Of a DNA stretch of 64,000 bases, positions 9,036-18,051 are shown in pieces. The translations under genes and the position numbers were made by a program. Where the stretch lies: positions 209,286 through 273,285 of the forward strand of contig NZ_JABUOU010000004.1 in assembly GCF_013344475.1 (NCBI RefSeq), written 5' to 3'. How positions within the stretch are numbered: position 1 is the stretch's first letter; each line of letters opens with the position of its first letter. The notes below the pieces were generated by a model that was given only the letters and a program-made list of their open reading frames with translations, was not told where the DNA came from and searched no databases. This stretch comes from Martelella limonii (lineage in GTDB: Bacteria; Pseudomonadota; Alphaproteobacteria; Rhizobiales; Rhizobiaceae).

Positions 9036-10553
9036 TCAGCCCGCCCGGCGCCGATCTTCCGCCTGTGCTTCCAGCATGGCGCGGACCTTTTCGACGAGGT
9101 CGGCTTCCGGAACGGTTTCCTGGGCGACGCGGGCCTCGCGCCATTCGGCGTTGTCGGCGATCTCGCCGGAGAGGCGCTTGCCCTCGATCAGGTCCTTGAT
9201 CTGGACGACGCCTTCCGCGCGCTCGTCGCCGCCCTGGATGATCGCGATCGGGCAACCTCTGCGGTCGGCATATTTCAGCTGGTTGCCGAACTTCTTCCAG
9301 TTGCCCTGGTACATCTCGGCGCGGATGCCGGCGCGGCGCAGATCCTGCGTCATTTTCTGGTAGCGGCCCATCGCCTCCGCGTCGCCATCCATGACGGTAA
9401 CGAGCACCGGCTCAAGGATCTCCGAGGCGCCGAGCTTGCCGAGGTTCTTCAGCGCGGTCATCAGACGCGACACGCCGATGGAAAAGCCTGTTGCCGGCAC
9501 CGGCTGCCCCATGAAGCGCGACACCAGCCCATCATACCGCCCACCGCCGCCGACAGAACCGAACACGACCTTTTCGCCCTTTTCATTCGTGACGTCGAAG
9601 GTGAGTTCAGCTTCGTAAACGGGGCCGGTGTAATATTCGAGACCGCGGACGACGGAAGGGTCGATCTTGATGCGATCTTCCTTGTAACCGCACGCACTGA
9701 ATATCTTTTGCATTGCATTCAACTGCTCGACTCCGCTGTTGAATGTCTCGTTGTCGGGTGCGCCTTCTCTTGGCGCATCAAGCGTTTCGAAAAGTTCGTC
9801 TGGCGTGCTCAAGATCACGGTGCCGATAATGGCCCCGATGGCATCCTGGCCAAGCCCCGCCCCTTTCGTGAAGTCACCGCTCTCGTCCTTACGTCCCTCA
9901 CCGAGGAGCAGCTCCACACCGTCAACTCCGAACTTGTCGAGCTTATCGATCGATCGCAGCACGGCAAGTTTCTGCAAAGGTTCGTTGATCCCAAGTGCCT
10001 CCAGCACCCCATCCAGCACCTTGCGGTTATTCACCCGGATCACATAGTCCCCGCGCGCGATCCCGAGCGCCTCCATCGTATCGGCCATCATCATGCACAT
10101 CTCGGCGTCGGTCTGGACGCCCGGGGCGCCGACGACGTCGGCGTCGAACTGCATGAACTGGCGGAAGCGGCCGGGGCCGGGCTTTTCGTTGCGGAACACG
10201 TAGCCGGCGCGATAGGTGCGGTAGGGAAGCTGGATCTCGTTGAAGTTCTCCGCGACATGTCGGGCAAGCGGCGCGGTCAGGTCGTAGCGCAGGCTCATCC
10301 ACTGCTCGTCATCGTCCGTGAGCGAGAACACGCCCTCGTTCGGCCGGTCTTGGTCGGGCAGGAATTTTCCCAGCGCATCGGTGTATTCGAACAGCGGCGT
10401 CTCCACCGGATCGAAGCCGTAATTCTCGTAGACCGCCTTGATCTTCGCCACCATTTCCTCGGTCGCGCGGATATCGGCTGCCGAGCGGTCGCCAAAGCCG
10501 CGCGGCAGGCGCGCCTTCAGTTTCGGCGGCTTCTTGTTCTTCTTGTCGCTCAT
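9036..10553 (-). CDS. hisS: Histidine-tRNA ligase
   Basis: A 505-residue class II aminoacyl-tRNA synthetase that charges tRNA-His. Motifs are clear: [11 protein letters not shown] at the start, the DLTAPLARH segment, [14 protein letters not shown] (motif 2), and [12 protein letters not shown], the histidine-specific loop, with GGGGRYDGL and GFSIGVSRL (motif 3) beyond. The C-terminal anticodon-binding domain follows. It is longer than E. coli HisS (424) but matches the alphaproteobacterial form. In many rhizobia hisS heads a hisS-hisZ-hisG group; here neither hisZ nor hisG follows, only intergenic palindromes. Confidence 0.95.
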   Translation of the reverse strand: MSDKKNKKPPKLKARLPRGFGDRSAADIRATEEMVAKIKAVYENYGFDPVETPLFEYTDALGKFLPDQDRPNEGVFSLTDDDEQWMSLRYDLTAPLARHVAENFNEIQLPYRTYRAGYVFRNEKPGPGRFRQFMQFDADVVGAPGVQTDAEMCMMMADTMEALGIARGDYVIRVNNRKVLDGVLEALGINEPLQKLAVLRSIDKLDKFGVDGVELLLGEGRKDESGDFTKGAGLGQDAIGAIIGTVILSTPDELFETLDAPREGAPDNETFNSGVEQLNAMQKIFSACGYKEDRIKIDPSVVRGLEYYTGPVYEAELTFDVTNEKGEKVVFGSVGGGGRYDGLVSRFMGQPVPATGFSIGVSRLMTALKNLGKLGASEILEPVLVTVMDGDAEAMGRYQKMTQDLRRAGIRAEMYQGNWKKFGNQLKYADRRGCPIAIIQGGDERAEGVVQIKDLIEGKRLSGEIADNAEWREARVAQETVPEADLVEKVRAMLEAQAEDRRRAG

Positions 10554-10623
10554 GGGTCAATCGCCTGTCTTGCCGGGAAAATCTGGCGCTTTCTTAAAAG
10601 ATGCGCGGCGTCGCGGCAAGCCT

Positions 10624-11511
10624 TCAGGCGTGCAGCGAAAATTCGACCAGCGCCGCCGCCGCCTTGCTCAGGTGCCGTTCCTTGTGGCTGAGAAGCTGGA
10701 AGGCGCGCGAGGGGAGATCGAAATTGACGCGCTTGAGCCCGCCGGAGGCGAGCCAGGGAGCAGCGACCGCGCCCGAAATCGCGGTCGCCGCATGGCCGGA
10801 GCGCACCGCCGACAGCACCGCCTCATTCGACGGCAGCACCATGACCACGTTGAGATCGCCTGCGGCAAAGCCAAGGTCGGCCATGGCATGTTCGAACTCG
10901 AAGCGCGTGCCGGAGCCTTCCTCGCGCAGCACGAAGCCGGTGGCGCCGACGAGTTCCGCCGCCGTCACCTTGCGGCCATCTGCCAGCGGATGGCCGGGCC
11001 CGACCACCACCATCAGCGCATCATCGGTGAGGTGGCGTTTGGCAAGCCGGGGATTGTCGAGCGTGCCCTCGATATAGCCGAGCTCCGCCTCGCCGCGCGC
11101 CACGGCATCGGCGACCGTCGTGGTATTGGCGATCGACATCTGCAGCTCGATGCCGGGATAGAGCGCGTGGAAGCGCATCAGCACTTCCGGAAGCCAATAG
11201 CTCGCAATCGTCTGGCTGGCGAAGATCGAAAGCGCGCCGCGTTCAAGCCCGCCAAGCTCTGCCAGCACCCGCTCGGCCGAGCGGATGCGCGACAGCGTGG
11301 CGCGCGCCTCATCCAGAAACACGCGGCCTTCTGCCGTCAGCACCAGGCCGCGCCCGACGCGGTCAAACAGGGTCACGCGGTAGAAGTCCTCAAGCTTGCG
11401 GATCGCGCTCGAGACTGCGGAGGGCGTCAGATGCAGCGCTTCTGCGGCGCGGGTCAGGTGCTCGCGCTCGGCCACCGCCACGAACACGACAAGCTGTTCA
11501 AGGGTCATCAT
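10624..11511 (-). CDS. LysR family regulator divergent from the YeiH-type exporter
   Basis: A 295-residue LysR-type activator: an N-terminal winged helix-turn-helix (LTRAAEALHLTPSAVSSAIRK, residues about 18-38) and a C-terminal effector-binding domain. It is divergent from the YeiH/UPF0324 gene with 98 bp between starts, the usual arrangement for a LysR regulator and its target and the same pairing as yeiE-yeiH in E. coli. ATG 11511 is immediately followed by a second ATG, so the start could be one codon later. The ligand is unknown; YeiE in enterobacteria has been linked to sulfite sensing, which would fit a sulfur-related exporter, but that is an analogy. Confidence 0.85.
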   Translation of the reverse strand: MMTLEQLVVFVAVAEREHLTRAAEALHLTPSAVSSAIRKLEDFYRVTLFDRVGRGLVLTAEGRVFLDEARATLSRIRSAERVLAELGGLERGALSIFASQTIASYWLPEVLMRFHALYPGIELQMSIANTTTVADAVARGEAELGYIEGTLDNPRLAKRHLTDDALMVVVGPGHPLADGRKVTAAELVGATGFVLREEGSGTRFEFEHAMADLGFAAGDLNVVMVLPSNEAVLSAVRSGHAATAISGAVAAPWLASGGLKRVNFDLPSRAFQLLSHKERHLSKAAAALVEFSLHA

Positions 11512-11529
11512 GCGAAAACATTCTCTCTA

Positions 11530-11558
11530 ATCGAACAAAACGTCAATTATTATTCGAT
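11530..11558. promoter_or_regulatory. Inverted repeat between the LysR and exporter genes
   Basis: ATCGAA (11530-11535) and TTCGAT (11553-11558) form a perfect inverted repeat around 17 AT-rich bases in the shared control region. This is a plausible LysR binding area; it is not a classic T-N11-A site, so confidence is low. Confidence 0.35.
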
Positions 11559-11609
11559 GGAAGTCGACATTGGAGAAGAGCATGCTTTGTGCAACAAAGG
11601 AAAAGATGA

Positions 11610-12656
11610 ATGCGCATGGCCCTCACACATCAAAACGACCGCTCCTGGACCGCACCGATCCTCTCGCTTGCGCCGGGCATCATCCTGTCTCTGATCGTGG
11701 CGGTTGCCGCCTTCGGGATCGAGGCTGCGGAAGTGAAGGTCACCGGCCACCGCTTCATCGAAAACCTGGTGATCGCGATCCTGCTTGGCACCGCGATCCG
11801 CTCGCTCATCCCGCTGTCGGCGTCGTTCCATCCGGGCATCCGCTTCTGCGAAAAATTCATCCTTGAGGTTGCGATCGTGCTGCTCGGCGCCTCGATCAGC
11901 GTGCAGGCGCTGAAGGCCGCCGGCCCCACGCTGGTGCTCGGCATCGTCGGCACGGTGATCGTGGCGATCGCGATCTCCTATGGCATCGGCCGCGCCTTCG
12001 GGCTCAACAAGAAGCTTGCAACGCTGGTGGCGTGCGGCAATTCGATCTGCGGCAATTCGGCAATCGCGGCCGCCGCACCCGTCATCGATGCCGAACCCGG
12101 CGACATCGCCTCCGCGATCGCGTTTACCGCCGTTCTCGGCGTCATCATGGTGCTGGCGCTGCCGCTGGCTCTCGTCGGCTTCGGCATGACGGGGGCGCAA
12201 TATGGCGTGCTGTCGGGCCTTACCGTCTATGCCGTGCCGCAGGTGCTGGCCGCAGCCCAGCCGGGCGGCGCGATCGCCGTCCAGACCGGCACGCTGGTAA
12301 AGCTCATCCGCGTGATGATGCTTGGCCCGGTTCTGTTTGCGCTTGGTCTGGCTGCCCGCAGCGGCGGCTCCGGCGGCGCCAAGATCAAGCTGAAGCATAT
12401 CGCGCCCTGGTTCATCATCGGCTTTGCCATCATGATGGGCCTGCGCTCGGCCGGTGCTTTCCCCGAGGCGATGGTGGAGCCGCTTGCCCACACATCCAAC
12501 GCGCTCACCGTGCTCGCCATGGCCGCACTCGGCCTTTCGGTCGATATCCGTTCGCTCGGCCGCGCCGGCGGGCGGGTGGTGGCAACAGCCGTGCTCTCGA
12601 TCCTCGTCCTGACCGCCATCGCGCTTGGCCTGATCTTCGTCCTGAACGTCGGTTGA
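11610..12656 (+). CDS. YeiH/UPF0324 family putative sulfate exporter
   Basis: A 348-residue inner-membrane protein of the YeiH (UPF0324, conserved hypothetical 698) family. Ten or so hydrophobic helices are visible, along with the conserved VACGNSICGNSAIAA motif (about residues 140-154) and VPQVLAAA further on. Family members are described as putative sulfate exporters, with limited experimental support. AAGGA lies eight bases before ATG 11610. The divergent LysR gene is the likely regulator. The downstream gene tag converges on it with a 13-bp gap. Confidence 0.82.
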   Translation: MRMALTHQNDRSWTAPILSLAPGIILSLIVAVAAFGIEAAEVKVTGHRFIENLVIAILLGTAIRSLIPLSASFHPGIRFCEKFILEVAIVLLGASISVQALKAAGPTLVLGIVGTVIVAIAISYGIGRAFGLNKKLATLVACGNSICGNSAIAAAAPVIDAEPGDIASAIAFTAVLGVIMVLALPLALVGFGMTGAQYGVLSGLTVYAVPQVLAAAQPGGAIAVQTGTLVKLIRVMMLGPVLFALGLAARSGGSGGAKIKLKHIAPWFIIGFAIMMGLRSAGAFPEAMVEPLAHTSNALTVLAMAALGLSVDIRSLGRAGGRVVATAVLSILVLTAIALGLIFVLNVG

Positions 12657-12669
12657 TCAGGGCGACTGA

Positions 12670-13311
12670 TCAGGAATGGGCGGGCCTCTTGAGCCCCTCC
12701 CTCAGCCGCTCCACCTCGCTGCGGCAGCAACACCCTTCGAGGTGGTCATTGACGAGCCCCATCGCCTGCATGAAAGCATAGACGGTGGTGGGGCCGACAA
12801 ACTTCCATCCCCGCTTCTTCAGCGCCTTCGAGATCTTCACCGATACCGGCGTCGTAGGGTTGGCCCTCAGCGTTTCGAGGTCCACCACAGCCGGCCGATC
12901 CTCCGGGCCCGGCTCCTGCGACCAGAACCAGGCGGCGAGCGAGCCAAATTCCCGCTCCATCTCGATCGCGCGCCCTGCATTGTTGATCGTCGCCTCGATC
13001 TTGCCGCGATGGCGAATGATGCCGGCATCACCCAGAAGTCGCTCTACATCGCGCTCGTCGTAGCGCGCCACCTTGTGAAAGTCGAAACCGTCAAAGGCCG
13101 CGCGAAAATTCTCGCGCTTGCGCAGGATCGTCAGCCATGACAGCCCGGACTGGAAGCCCTCCAGGCAGATCTTCTCGAACAGCCTGAAATCGTCGGTAAC
13201 GGGCCGGCCCCATTCCTCATCGTGATAGCGCAGGTAATCCGGCAGGTTGCCGTGCCAGAAGCACCGATCCCTGCCATCATCACCCGTGATCAATCCTGCC
13301 GTCGCGCTCAC
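12670..13311 (-). CDS. tag: DNA-3-methyladenine glycosylase I
   Basis: A base-excision repair glycosylase that removes 3-methyladenine from alkylated DNA. The hallmark features of the Tag family are present: CFWHGNLPDYLRYHDEEWG at the start (first zinc-ligand Cys and His), EGFQSGLSWLTILRKREN, GIIRHRGKI, KFVGPTTVYAFMQA and the C-terminal ligands in LVNDHLEGCCC. An in-frame frame continues upstream to 13398, but those extra 29 residues have no counterpart in homologues; I chose GTG 13311, which has AGGAGAGG upstream and gives 213 residues, close to the family length of about 190-210. Confidence 0.9.
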   Translation of the reverse strand: MSATAGLITGDDGRDRCFWHGNLPDYLRYHDEEWGRPVTDDFRLFEKICLEGFQSGLSWLTILRKRENFRAAFDGFDFHKVARYDERDVERLLGDAGIIRHRGKIEATINNAGRAIEMEREFGSLAAWFWSQEPGPEDRPAVVDLETLRANPTTPVSVKISKALKKRGWKFVGPTTVYAFMQAMGLVNDHLEGCCCRSEVERLREGLKRPAHS

Positions 13312-13417
13312 ATGCCTCTCCTGATTCCAGACCGGAACAAAAAGGAAACATGATTTTGCCGCAGAGGCAAGGGCCTCATGGCCGCATCCGGCAACCATGA
13401 GGCCTTGATCGGGTTGT

Positions 13418-14755
13418 TCAGGCCCGTGGCGGTTCGTCCGGCGGGTTCACCGGATCCGTTGTCCCGGCCGGCGGAGCCGGCGGCGGCGTCGCGATGACCT
13501 CAGCCGACGGCCGTTCCCGTCGCGTCAGCATGTGCAGTCCGGCAAGCGCGAAGACGGCGCCAAGGCCCAGGAAGGTGATCGCGATATTGGCGATCCAGCC
13601 GACATAGGGCACGTAATGCAGAAGCGAGAACAGGGCGAGCCCGGCAGCCGTTGCCAGAAGCCTGTTCACGAAGGTCTGCGGGACCGGCTTGATCGCATTC
13701 AGCGCCCACCATGCCAGCGCATAGGCCGCCAGAAGATAGGCGATGTAGCAGACGATGACCGCAAACAGGATGAAGAACGGGATCAGCACGATGCCGACAA
13801 TGGTAAGCGCCGCGACCGGAACCGCGCCGATCAGCGCTGCCATGGCAATGAAGCCATAGCCGAGAGACCCGAGCGGGCGATCCTGCAGACGCGCGCGCGT
13901 CAGCTCGGTGCGCCTCGGCATCAACCAGAAGAGCAGCGCGACGACGATCAGATTGATCACCAGCGCGGCGATGAAGTCGGCAAGCTCTGTCCAGAAGCTT
14001 TTTTGCTCGTGGCCGGAAAGCGCAACAGCGGTGACCTGGACGGCCTTTTTCGCTGCAGTCACCTCCACAGCCGTCTTCACGGCCTTGCCGTCCTTCAGCT
14101 TGTTCAGCGTCTCGCCGGCGGCAGTGAGTTCGGCAAGCGTGGTGATCGCCCTGCCCGCGATCCGCTTGTGGATGACGCGGTCGGGATCGATCACGCTCGC
14201 CGGAATGTCGGCATCGCGCGGGCCGAGATAGACGAGGCTGCCGTTGATCCTGGCATCGGGGCCGAAGGTCAGGTGGTCGATCGCGACCAGCACATCGCCG
14301 CTGATTTCGCCGTTGATCGTTACATTCTGCGCCACCGCAAGAAGGCTGCCGGACAGATTGCCGTCAATCTCCAGAGAGCGCGACGCCACCCGGGTGTTGC
14401 CGCCAACGTCTGCCGCCTTGCCGAGCGACACCGAGTAGCCGGATGCCGAGACGTCGCCGCTGACCGGGCCGTCGATCGAAACCCAGAAGCCAGCCGCATA
14501 GACATCGCCGGCAATCGGCGCATCGATGCTGACATGCCCGCCAGCAATATGCGCGTCCTTCGCCACGGAGGCATCGATGGACGGGCTGAAGCCGGAAACG
14601 AAGACGCTGCGCGGGCTCGGATCATCCAGCTTCGGGGTCTGGCCGCTGGCATAGGTATCGCCGCCGAATACCGTGAAGTCGTCATCAGCCATGCTGATGC
14701 CCGGCAGCAATGTGATCGCCATTGCCACCGCCAGCCCGATTGCCTTATGCGCCAT
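13418..14755 (-). CDS. Exported bactofilin-like membrane protein
   Basis: A 445-residue protein with a signal peptide (residues 1-23), then about 150 residues of short repeats rich in ID-G-V-GDV patterns (about 45-190: IDAPIAGDVYAAG, VSIDGPVSGDVSAS, INGEISGDVLVA), which read as a right-handed beta-solenoid like bactofilin (polymer-forming) domains. Then come a linker, four hydrophobic helices (about 275-440) and a proline-rich cytoplasmic tail. The reading frame is open up to 15163, but that part overlaps oxyR; ATG 14755 has GAGAGGG upstream and begins the signal peptide. Function unknown; an envelope-organising role is inference from the solenoid. Confidence 0.7.
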   Translation of the reverse strand: MAHKAIGLAVAMAITLLPGISMADDDFTVFGGDTYASGQTPKLDDPSPRSVFVSGFSPSIDASVAKDAHIAGGHVSIDAPIAGDVYAAGFWVSIDGPVSGDVSASGYSVSLGKAADVGGNTRVASRSLEIDGNLSGSLLAVAQNVTINGEISGDVLVAIDHLTFGPDARINGSLVYLGPRDADIPASVIDPDRVIHKRIAGRAITTLAELTAAGETLNKLKDGKAVKTAVEVTAAKKAVQVTAVALSGHEQKSFWTELADFIAALVINLIVVALLFWLMPRRTELTRARLQDRPLGSLGYGFIAMAALIGAVPVAALTIVGIVLIPFFILFAVIVCYIAYLLAAYALAWWALNAIKPVPQTFVNRLLATAAGLALFSLLHYVPYVGWIANIAITFLGLGAVFALAGLHMLTRRERPSAEVIATPPPAPPAGTTDPVNPPDEPPRA

Positions 14756-14895
14756 GAATTCCCTCTCGCTTGCAAACGCGCTTCCGGTCCCCTGGAAGCC
14801 GCCGATGCAATCATGCCTTGTCCGGGCGTAAATATCCACTCTTTCCGTGGATCTCCCACCGTCAATCTCATGATTGATCCGGCGGGGTCCGGCAA

Positions 14896-15786
14896 TCAGG
14901 CGTTGCGGCTTTCGATGATCGCCTGTGCCAGCACGGCCTTGTCCTGCTGGCGCCTGTCGGAACGGCGCCAGCAAAGGCCGATCCTGCGCGACGGGGCGGG
15001 ATCGGCGAAAGGCAGGATGGTGAGCGGCGTCCGGGCGGTTTCGGCCGCTATCGCCAGCTCGGGTATGAGCGTCATGCCCATGTCGTTTGCCACCATCTGC
15101 AGCAGCGTCGTCATGGAGGTCGCGCCGACATTGACGATATCGCGCCTCGGCTTGCGCTCGCAAAGCGCCAGCGCCTGATCGCGCAGGCAGTGCCCCTCTT
15201 CCAGAAGCAGCAGCCGATCGGCCGCAATGCTTGCCTGCGTCAGCGGCGACACCAGCACGGTTTCATCATTGCGCGCCACCGCCATGAAGAACCGGTCCTC
15301 GAAAAGATCGACGCTTTCGATCCCGTCGCGTTCCACCGGCAGCGCGGCGACCACGGCATCAAGCGTCCCATCTTCCAGATGGGCGAGCAGCTGGTCGGTC
15401 ACCGCCTCCTTCAGCGCCACCTCGGCATCCGGATAGCGGCGCTTGAGGTGGGGCACGAGTTTCGGGATCAGATAGGGAGCAACGGTCGGGATCAGGCCGA
15501 TCGCAACGGGACCCGACAGGGGACCGGCTGCCGGGCGTGCCGCCTGTTCAAGCGCCGCCATGGCTGCCAGCACGGTCGCGGCATGGGCAAGCACCCGCTC
15601 GCCTTCCCGCGTCAAGAGCACCTGCCTGCGGGTGCGTTCGAACAGAGCGACGCCAAGCTCCGCCTCCATGTCCATGATCTGGGCTGAAAGCGCAGGCTGG
15701 CTGATATGCACGGCCTCCGCCGCGCGGCCGAAATGGCGCTCACGCGCCAGCGCCTCGAAATAGCGCAATTGTCTGAGCGTAATCAT
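14896..15786 (-). CDS. oxyR: OxyR hydrogen peroxide-sensing LysR regulator
   Basis: A 296-residue LysR-family peroxide sensor. The N-terminal helix-turn-helix (FGRAAEAVHISQPALSAQI) is followed by the sensor domain with the two redox cysteines in the diagnostic GHCLRDQALALC motif, Cys200 and Cys209, equivalent to Cys199 and Cys208 of E. coli OxyR, which form a disulfide on oxidation. It is divergent from the catalase gene with 93 bp between starts, as in Agrobacterium, so katA is the obvious target. A near-palindrome (15787-15803) abuts its own start codon, suggesting autoregulation. Confidence 0.92.
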   Translation of the reverse strand: MITLRQLRYFEALARERHFGRAAEAVHISQPALSAQIMDMEAELGVALFERTRRQVLLTREGERVLAHAATVLAAMAALEQAARPAAGPLSGPVAIGLIPTVAPYLIPKLVPHLKRRYPDAEVALKEAVTDQLLAHLEDGTLDAVVAALPVERDGIESVDLFEDRFFMAVARNDETVLVSPLTQASIAADRLLLLEEGHCLRDQALALCERKPRRDIVNVGATSMTTLLQMVANDMGMTLIPELAIAAETARTPLTILPFADPAPSRRIGLCWRRSDRRQQDKAVLAQAIIESRNA

Positions 15787-15803
15787 GATAAGATAATCCT
15801 ATC
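15787..15803. promoter_or_regulatory. Candidate OxyR operator between oxyR and katA
   Basis: A 17-bp near-palindrome (GATAAGATAATCCTATC, seven of eight pairs match) containing ATAA-N7-CTAT, one base off the OxyR element ATAG-N7-CTAT. A further ACTATCG lies at 15830-15836, repeating the CTATCG at 15799-15805 about three helical turns away. It directly precedes the oxyR start codon. Confidence 0.5.
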
Positions 15804-15879
15804 GTAATCTCAGGAAATCACAATTGGAAACTATCGACGCTTCGTGAGACCATCCTTATCAATCACAATGGAGGAAACC

Positions 15880-17376
15880 ATGGCCGATAAACCGACCCTG
15901 ACGACAACCGCCGGCGCTGCCGTGCCGGACAACCAGAATTCGATGACCGCCGGCCCGCGCGGCGGGTTGATGGTCCAGGACTATCAGCTGATCGAGAAGC
16001 TCGCCCATCAGAACCGCGAGCGCATTCCCGAGCGCGTGGTCCATGCCAAGGGCTGGGGCGCGTTCGGCACGCTGAAGATCACCGGCGACATTTCGAAATA
16101 CACCAAGGCCAAGTGTCTCCAGCCGGGCGCGGAAACGCCGATGCTCGCCCGGTTCTCGACCGTTGCCGGCGAACTGGGTGCCGCCGACGCCGAGCGCGAC
16201 GTGCGCGGTTTCGCGCTGAAATTCTACACCGAGGACGGCAACTGGGATCTCGTCGGCAACAACACGCCGGTGTTCTTCGTGCGCGACCCCTACAAGTTCC
16301 CGGACTTCATCCACACCCAGAAACGCCATCCGCGCACCAACCTGCGCTCGCCGAAGGCGATGTGGGACTTCTGGTCGCTGTCGCCGGAAAGCCTGCACCA
16401 GGTCACGATCCTGATGTCTGACCGCGGCATCCCGGTCGATCCGACCTTCATGAATGGCTACGGCTCGCACACCTATTCGTTCTGGAACGATGCCGGCGAG
16501 CGGTTCTGGGTCAAGTTTCACTTCAAGACCGAGCAGGGCCACAAGCACTACACCAATGACGAGGCCGAAACGCTGATCGGCAAGAGCCGCGAGACCTATC
16601 AGGAAGCTCTCTTCGACAAGGTCGAGAAGGGCGATTATCCGCGCTGGAAGGTGCAGGTCCAGATCATGCCGGAAAGCGATACCGGCAAGACCGAGTACAA
16701 CCCCTTCGATCTCACCAAGGTCTGGCCGCATGGCGACTATCCGGTCATCGACATCGGCGTGATGGAGCTGAACCGCAACGCCGACAATTACTTCGCGGAA
16801 ATCGAGCAGGCGGCGTTCTCGCCCTCCAACATCGTCCCCGGCATCTCGCATTCGCCGGACAAGATGCTGCAGGCGCGCATTTTCTCCTACGCCGACGCCC
16901 ACCGCTACCGCCTCGGCACCCATTACGAAGCGCTCCCGGTCAACGCGCCGAAATGTCCGGTCCATCACTACCACAAGGATGGCCAGATGAATTTCTTCGG
17001 CCAGAAGACCGGCGCGACGGACGCCTATTACGAGCCCAACAGCATGGGCGGCGCGGTCGAGGACAAGTCGGCGATGGAGCCGCCGCTTGAAATCGAAGGC
17101 GCGATGGCGCGCTACAATCACCGCGACGGCAATGACGATTTCGGCCAGCCGCGCGCGCTGTTCGAACTGTTCGATGACGGCGAAAAGTCCCGCCTCTACG
17201 ATAACGTCGCCGCCGCCATGGGTGGCGTTCCCGGCGAGATCATCGAGCGTCAGCTCGCGCTCTTCAAGCAGGTCCACCCGGACTATGAAGCCGGCGTACG
17301 CGCCGCGCTGAAGGAAGCGCATGGCTATGAGGCCAACGCCATCTCGACGCCGGGCACGCAGTCCGCTGCGGAGTGA
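15880..17376 (+). CDS. katA: Haem catalase KatA
   Basis: A 498-residue monofunctional, small-subunit (clade 3-type) catalase that dismutates hydrogen peroxide. The active-site His lies in [12 protein letters not shown] (about residue 57), the distal Asn in [14 protein letters not shown], and the proximal haem-ligand Tyr in [14 protein letters not shown] (about 341). There is no signal peptide. An upstream ATG at 15844 is in frame, but ATG 15880 carries GGAGGAAACC and begins where homologues begin. OxyR control is expected from the divergent gene. A terminator and a composite repeat follow. Confidence 0.95.
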   Translation: MADKPTLTTTAGAAVPDNQNSMTAGPRGGLMVQDYQLIEKLAHQNRERIPERVVHAKGWGAFGTLKITGDISKYTKAKCLQPGAETPMLARFSTVAGELGAADAERDVRGFALKFYTEDGNWDLVGNNTPVFFVRDPYKFPDFIHTQKRHPRTNLRSPKAMWDFWSLSPESLHQVTILMSDRGIPVDPTFMNGYGSHTYSFWNDAGERFWVKFHFKTEQGHKHYTNDEAETLIGKSRETYQEALFDKVEKGDYPRWKVQVQIMPESDTGKTEYNPFDLTKVWPHGDYPVIDIGVMELNRNADNYFAEIEQAAFSPSNIVPGISHSPDKMLQARIFSYADAHRYRLGTHYEALPVNAPKCPVHHYHKDGQMNFFGQKTGATDAYYEPNSMGGAVEDKSAMEPPLEIEGAMARYNHRDGNDDFGQPRALFELFDDGEKSRLYDNVAAAMGGVPGEIIERQLALFKQVHPDYEAGVRAALKEAHGYEANAISTPGTQSAAE

Positions 17377-17398
17377 TGCTTTTCCGGTGCGAAACATA

Positions 17399-17432
17399 GA
17401 GGCTGGCGCTGCAAAGCGCCGGCCTCGATTTG
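17399..17432 (+). terminator. katA terminator-like stem-loop
   Basis: GGCTGGCGC (17401-17409) pairs with GCGCCGGCC (17416-17424) with one G-T wobble, followed by TCGATTTG. The T-run is short. A variant of the same stem-loop lies at 17637-17658, after the repeat element. Confidence 0.6.
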
Positions 17433-17664
17433 TTGACAAAACCTGTCCTTACACTCGGAGTCATCCTCGTGCTTGACACGAGGATCCAGGGAGCACGGGA
17501 CGTGTTCGGCAATCGGACTTGGCAAACTCAATCGCGTGAGCCACCTGGATGCTCGGATCAAGTCCGAGCATGTCTCCGGGGTTGAGGCTGCTGTACGTGA
17601 AAAACTAAAAAGCTGTGGCTTTTTCAGCAGACTGATGCCGGCGTCATAAAGCGCCGGCCTTTTC
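17433..17664. repeat. Composite palindromic repeat element, copy 2, ending in a second terminator
   Basis: Same order of parts as at 8533-8750: TTGTTGACA lead-in (from 17431), 29-bp palindrome (17462-17490), spacer, inverse 29-bp palindrome (17544-17572), AAAAAGC/GCTTTTT hairpin (17607-17624), then a stem-loop GCCGGCG/CGCCGGC (17637-17658) with a T-rich tail. The palindromes differ from copy 1 at only one position over 58 bases, while the spacers are diverged. The 17377-17694 stretch holds no gene. Confidence 0.75.
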
Positions 17665-17694
17665 TTCTCCAGACCTAAGCGCTTGTTCGCGGAC

Positions 17695-18051
17695 CTACAG
17701 GTCAGCCTCGTCGGCGTCATGTTCGCCGGCATGGACGATCATGTCCGATACGACATGGCGGATATGGTGGTCGGCGGCCTCGTAATACATCTGCCGCGCC
17801 TTGCGGGTGCGCCGGACCAGCCGTGCGCCGCGCAAGAGCCGCAGGTGATGGCTGACGAGCGATGGCGAGGCCTCCACCCTTTCCGCAATATCACCGACGG
17901 CAACAGGCTCGGCGAGACAGGCGATCAGGATCTTCAGCCGGGTCGGATCGCCGAGAAGCTTGAAGGTTTCGGCGACGACGGCAATTTCGGCCTGCCTGTC
18001 TCCCAGCGCCTCATCGAGCGGTGCTGGGCCATCTGACGGGCAGACGCTCAT
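17695..18051 (-). CDS. ArsR/SmtB family metal-responsive repressor
   Basis: A 118-residue winged-helix repressor of the ArsR/SmtB type. The core KLLGDPTRLKILIACL and ASPSLVSHHLRLLRGARLV (recognition helix) are plain; CPSDGPAP near the N-terminus and the C-terminal HHIRHVVSDMIVHAGEHDADEAD, rich in His, Asp and Glu, look like an alpha5-type zinc site as in SmtB/CzrA. The ATG at 18051 overlaps the stop of the CDF gene by four bases (ATGA), so the two are translationally coupled; the frame stays open to 18093 but that would lengthen the overlap. It should repress the operon until zinc or a similar ion rises. Confidence 0.88.
   Translation of the reverse strand: MSVCPSDGPAPLDEALGDRQAEIAVVAETFKLLGDPTRLKILIACLAEPVAVGDIAERVEASPSLVSHHLRLLRGARLVRRTRKARQMYYEAADHHIRHVVSDMIVHAGEHDADEADL

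Noticed and set aside
14756-15163. N-terminal extension of the bactofilin-like protein
   Set aside because: It overlaps oxyR in another frame, has no family features, and a ribosome site plus signal peptide mark ATG 14755 as the start.
13532-15178. 548-codon open frame antisense to the bactofilin-like gene and oxyR
   Set aside because: It runs antisense across two genes with a recognisable signal peptide and redox motifs; such long antisense frames are expected in high-GC DNA.
15859-17439. 526-codon open frame antisense to katA
   Set aside because: The sense strand encodes a full catalase with haem and active-site residues.
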